Assembly: GCA_023091665.1 (NCBI GenBank)
Contig: JALJCQ010000009.1
Span: 1,178,001 to 1,242,000, forward strand
DNA length: 64,000 bases
Origin: Pythium myriotylum
Taxonomy: Eukaryota; Oomycota; Peronosporomycetes; Pythiales; Pythiaceae
Direction of reading: 5' to 3'
A program made the translations under genes and the position numbers. Shown piece by piece: positions 61,533 through 64,000 of the stretch (position 1 is the first letter of the stretch; the number at the start of each line of letters is the position of its first letter). The notes below the pieces were generated by a model. That model made no database searches. It was not told where the DNA came from and saw only the letters and a list, made by a program, of their open reading frames with translations.

Positions 61533-64000
61533 ATGGACCTGGACGACGACGCGATCGAGCGCATCGGCGCGGCCATCGCGGGCCTGCGCGAGAGCGGGCG
61601 CGCCGACGACTCGCTGCGGCTCTACCGCACGCGCGCGGGCGAGTTCGTGCGTGTGCTGGACGACGACACAGCGCCGCTCACGGCCGGGATGGTGCGGCCG
61701 GCGTCTGCGCGGCGGTGGGTGGAGATGGTGACTCACGCGTGGTTCTGGTCCTGCTAGCTGCGCGCCATCGAGCTGTTCGCGCAGAGCGACTCGCGGCGCG
61801 TGTGGGTCGAGAGAGAAGCCGAGGAAGACGTGGCGATGGAGGAGGAGAAGCAGAACGACGAAGATGGCGTCACACAACCTCAAGATACGGCCCCGGGGGG
61901 TGAGCCATCGGCAAAGAACGGAGACACACCGATGGAGACGGCGGGGGCAAACAGTGCAGAAGAGGAAGAGATTGTGGAGGAAGAAACGCTGACGGGCCTA
62001 GCGAGTGCGGGCGTGAGCGTGAGCGCGTGGCTGAGAGGAGACGACGACCAGCCGTCGACAGACCAACAAGACCCAACGACCGTCACTGATCCTGCGGCAG
62101 ATCAGTTAAGCAAGCCCAGGACGGATACTATTCCGCACGTTCCTATGGCAACTCTGATGGCCCAGTGGCCGCAAGCAATTCTAGAGCGCACGCGCCTATG
62201 TAAGGAGGCAAGTGAAGCATCGGCATCACCTCAGAGTGTCGTCTATTGGATTCGGAACACACTTCGTGTCAACCAGGGAAACTTTGCGCTGGCAGCGGCG
62301 CTAGAACTGAGCAAGCACTATAAGCTGCCTGTCGTCGCCGTCTATCTCGCGCCGTCGTCCATCATGTACCCAGTGCGTCATGCCTCAGGGATCAACGACG
62401 CTGTCACGAGATGGTCAATCGAAGAAGTTCGAAAGAGACTACGAGACGATTTCCACATCGAGCTGCTCGTATTCTCACCCCAGCTATCCTGGAAGGCGAC
62501 ACACAAGGCCGGTGCCTCAAGTACTGATGGCGGCAGTGGTTTGTTCGCACTTCTCGATGCGCTTGACCCCGTTGCTGTGGTTACCGACGACGGATTCTCG
62601 TCAAGTGCCCGAGCTGAAGTTGATTGTTTGCGACAGTATTTGCACACAAGAGTCCGCGCCTTGTGGAGCCTTCTGGCTGTTGATTCCATGACTTGCGTCC
62701 CTTTTCAGTCCCAATCAGAAGCTGTGCGAAAATCCCTCGATATTGAAACCGCACCATATCTCACCGACGACCAGTTCTCAATTGAATATGCTTCGCTGCT
62801 TCAGCATCGCAACGCGTTCTCGTTAGTCCCAGATCCATTGCCTACTAAGAGCATTCAAGCTCCGCTGTCGTTAGAGGTAAGAAATGCTGTGGGTGCCGCA
62901 GCCAAGAAAGTGAATGTCGAGGAGGTTTTGTGGGAAGTTGTGGAAGCGATTAACGCAGAGGCTGCGACCAATATCGCGTCGGCCTCGGAGGCTTCTGCCT
63001 TAGCTCGGCTCGAAGCCCTAGTCTCCGTCACTGATGACCGCCCGGCCATCCAGCAAGAGCTTCAGGTACGGTGGAACATCGCACAACTCGCACGGACACC
63101 TACAGTCGCTCAGTTGGAACATGTTACAGGGTTCCGGCATCATGAGTTTGATCCCACTAATTCGGCACGGAAGCTTATTCTCTGGCTACGTCCTCGATAG
63201 ACTGGGATTGGTCATCTCACTTCTACCAAAGCCACATGATGCGAAGTCAAGAAAAGCTTTGGCTAACTTGAAGGTGTGCTAGTTTCTCCTGGCTTATTTG
63301 GCGAAAATTCTTACCTTTGCTGAAGGTGCTTCGCTCGCGAGCGTCGTCTCACTTAGCCAAGGACAGAGACTATAGTTTGTATCTCTCTTTGTGGGCTGTG
63401 AGGCAGCTGGAACGGTCTCAAGCTTTTACGGGTCGCTTAGCGCCCTTTCATTCCATCTTGTCGTTCAAGACCAATTTGTCGGAGATGTAAGCGATACATC
63501 GTTCTTTCAAGGTCATAGTGCTTGACTTGTGCCTTCTGATCAGGGAAACATACAAGCACTTGCTGCCGGGGTGGGTCTCGCCAAATGCGGCCTTAGGTGG
63601 CCACATCCGTCATATTCCACTTTACGATCCTTATCAACTCGAGAGTGGGCGCACGGATGACTTGTACTGGAACGAGATTCAAGTGTCTCTCATCGAGAAC
63701 AGGTACATGCATCCTTTGCTGATGCTGTACTGGGCATATAGGATCATGCAATGGAGCATATCTTCGCGAGCAGGTGTAGCGGTAAGTTTCTCCGTCCGAG
63801 CCGATGCTGATCTCGTCTCACTTTGACTCTTAAACTCAGACAATCGAGGACCTTCTCGATAAGTGCAGCCTAGGATCAACTGTATGTGCCGATTCCATTT
63901 TCAGTGTCTGGATCACACTGTTTCGTGTGGGAAAGGGGATGACTCAGCTTGATGACACGGACACCGTGTTCGTCCAGCGCGTTGAAGCAGAACTATCAAA
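61533..64000 (+). CDS. Divergent class II-like photolyase/cryptochrome family protein (3' end outside the window)
   Basis: Exons 61533-61691, 61758-63065, 63130-63273, 63326-63486, 63544-63781 and 63840 onward. The first ~180 residues are acidic low complexity (EREAEEDVAMEEEKQNDEDG). A photolyase alpha/beta domain follows (LERTRLCKEASE, SVVYWIRNTLRVNQGNFALA, DPVAVVTDDGF, LLAVDSMTCVPF). Then come helical-domain strings: GIMSLIPLIRHGSLFSGYVL, ETYKHLLPGWVSPNAALGG, TDDLYWNEIQVSLIENRYMH and LMLYWAYRIMQWS. The last two align with WNxxQ..MHxxxRMYWxKKILEW of class II CPD photolyases. The following DGRDP motif of the FAD site is absent (KCSLGSTVCADSIFSVW). A light-driven repair role is therefore doubtful. 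The first intron was set at 66 nt rather than 39 nt because other introns are 55-90 nt. Confidence 0.75.

Noticed and set aside
61719..61757. 39-nt intron in the photolyase-like gene
   Set aside because: An alternative donor at 61692 gives a 66-nt intron of the usual size with the same acceptor and frame.
63882..63904. 23-nt intron (gtatgt...ttttcag) in the last visible exon
   Set aside because: It is too short to be spliced. Reading through is open and matches the helical-domain pattern (IFSVW).
1..64000. Transposons, insertion sequences, CRISPR arrays, tRNA or rRNA genes
   Set aside because: No transposase or reverse-transcriptase motifs, no long terminal or inverted repeats at distance, no spaced direct repeats and no RNA-gene folds were recognised by eye. 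A tRNAscan or repeat-library run could still find degenerate ones.

Overview
The window is nuclear DNA from a compact eukaryotic genome, most likely an oomycete (Peronosporomycetes; Pythium/Globisporangium- or Phytophthora-like). The evidence is indirect but consistent. Genes are dense and carry few introns, mostly 55-75 nt with GTRNGT-type donors and YAG acceptors. One gene has an element close to the oomycete Inr+FPR core promoter. A TKL kinase, a mucin-like surface protein and GH5/GH3 glycosidases fit the lineage. A dynein-2 subunit implies a flagellated stage, and a bactofilin gene would fit stramenopiles. I count 27 protein genes and no RNA genes, transposons or CRISPR arrays. Exon boundaries were worked out by hand from splice signals, frame continuity and family motifs; none rests on transcript data.

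Left part (1-19.4 kb): the 3' end of a CDK7-type kinase; a bactofilin; Bud23 18S rRNA methyltransferase (-); an SLC1-type dicarboxylate/amino-acid transporter; SF3B3/Rse1 splicing factor; PIG-H (-) diverging from an AlkB dioxygenase; a secreted mucin-like single-pass membrane protein (-) diverging from a threonine dehydratase-like protein that lacks the PLP lysine; dynein-2 light intermediate chain (-); Sec22 SNARE (-); and Cdc123, the eIF2 assembly chaperone.

Middle (19.5-41 kb): a giant HUWE1/UPL-type HECT ubiquitin ligase (3928 aa, -) whose last intron splits the catalytic cysteine codon; a membrane-anchored GH5 endoglucanase and a secreted GH3 glycosidase in tandem (-); a zinc-ribbon GNAT acetyltransferase; and a TKL protein kinase. 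A roughly 1.2-kb gene-free stretch follows.

Right part (41-64 kb): a coiled-coil protein; a C2-domain membrane protein (-) diverging from a small basic protein with a UAP56-binding-like tail; RadA/Sms (-) diverging from Cdc14 phosphatase; a kinesin-14; cohesin Scc3/STAG (-) diverging from MutY glycosylase across a 142-bp promoter with two E2F-type sites; NAA60 acetyltransferase; and the 5' part of a divergent photolyase-like gene. Chromosome-cycle and DNA-maintenance genes cluster here: cohesin, MutY, RadA, Cdc14, kinesin-14 and the photolyase-like gene. The pairing by shared promoters suggests co-regulation, which is inference. The most unusual items are the eukaryotic bactofilin, the threonine dehydratase pseudoenzyme candidate, the E2F-type bidirectional promoter, the intron inside the HECT cysteine codon, and the photolyase-like protein without the usual FAD-site motif.
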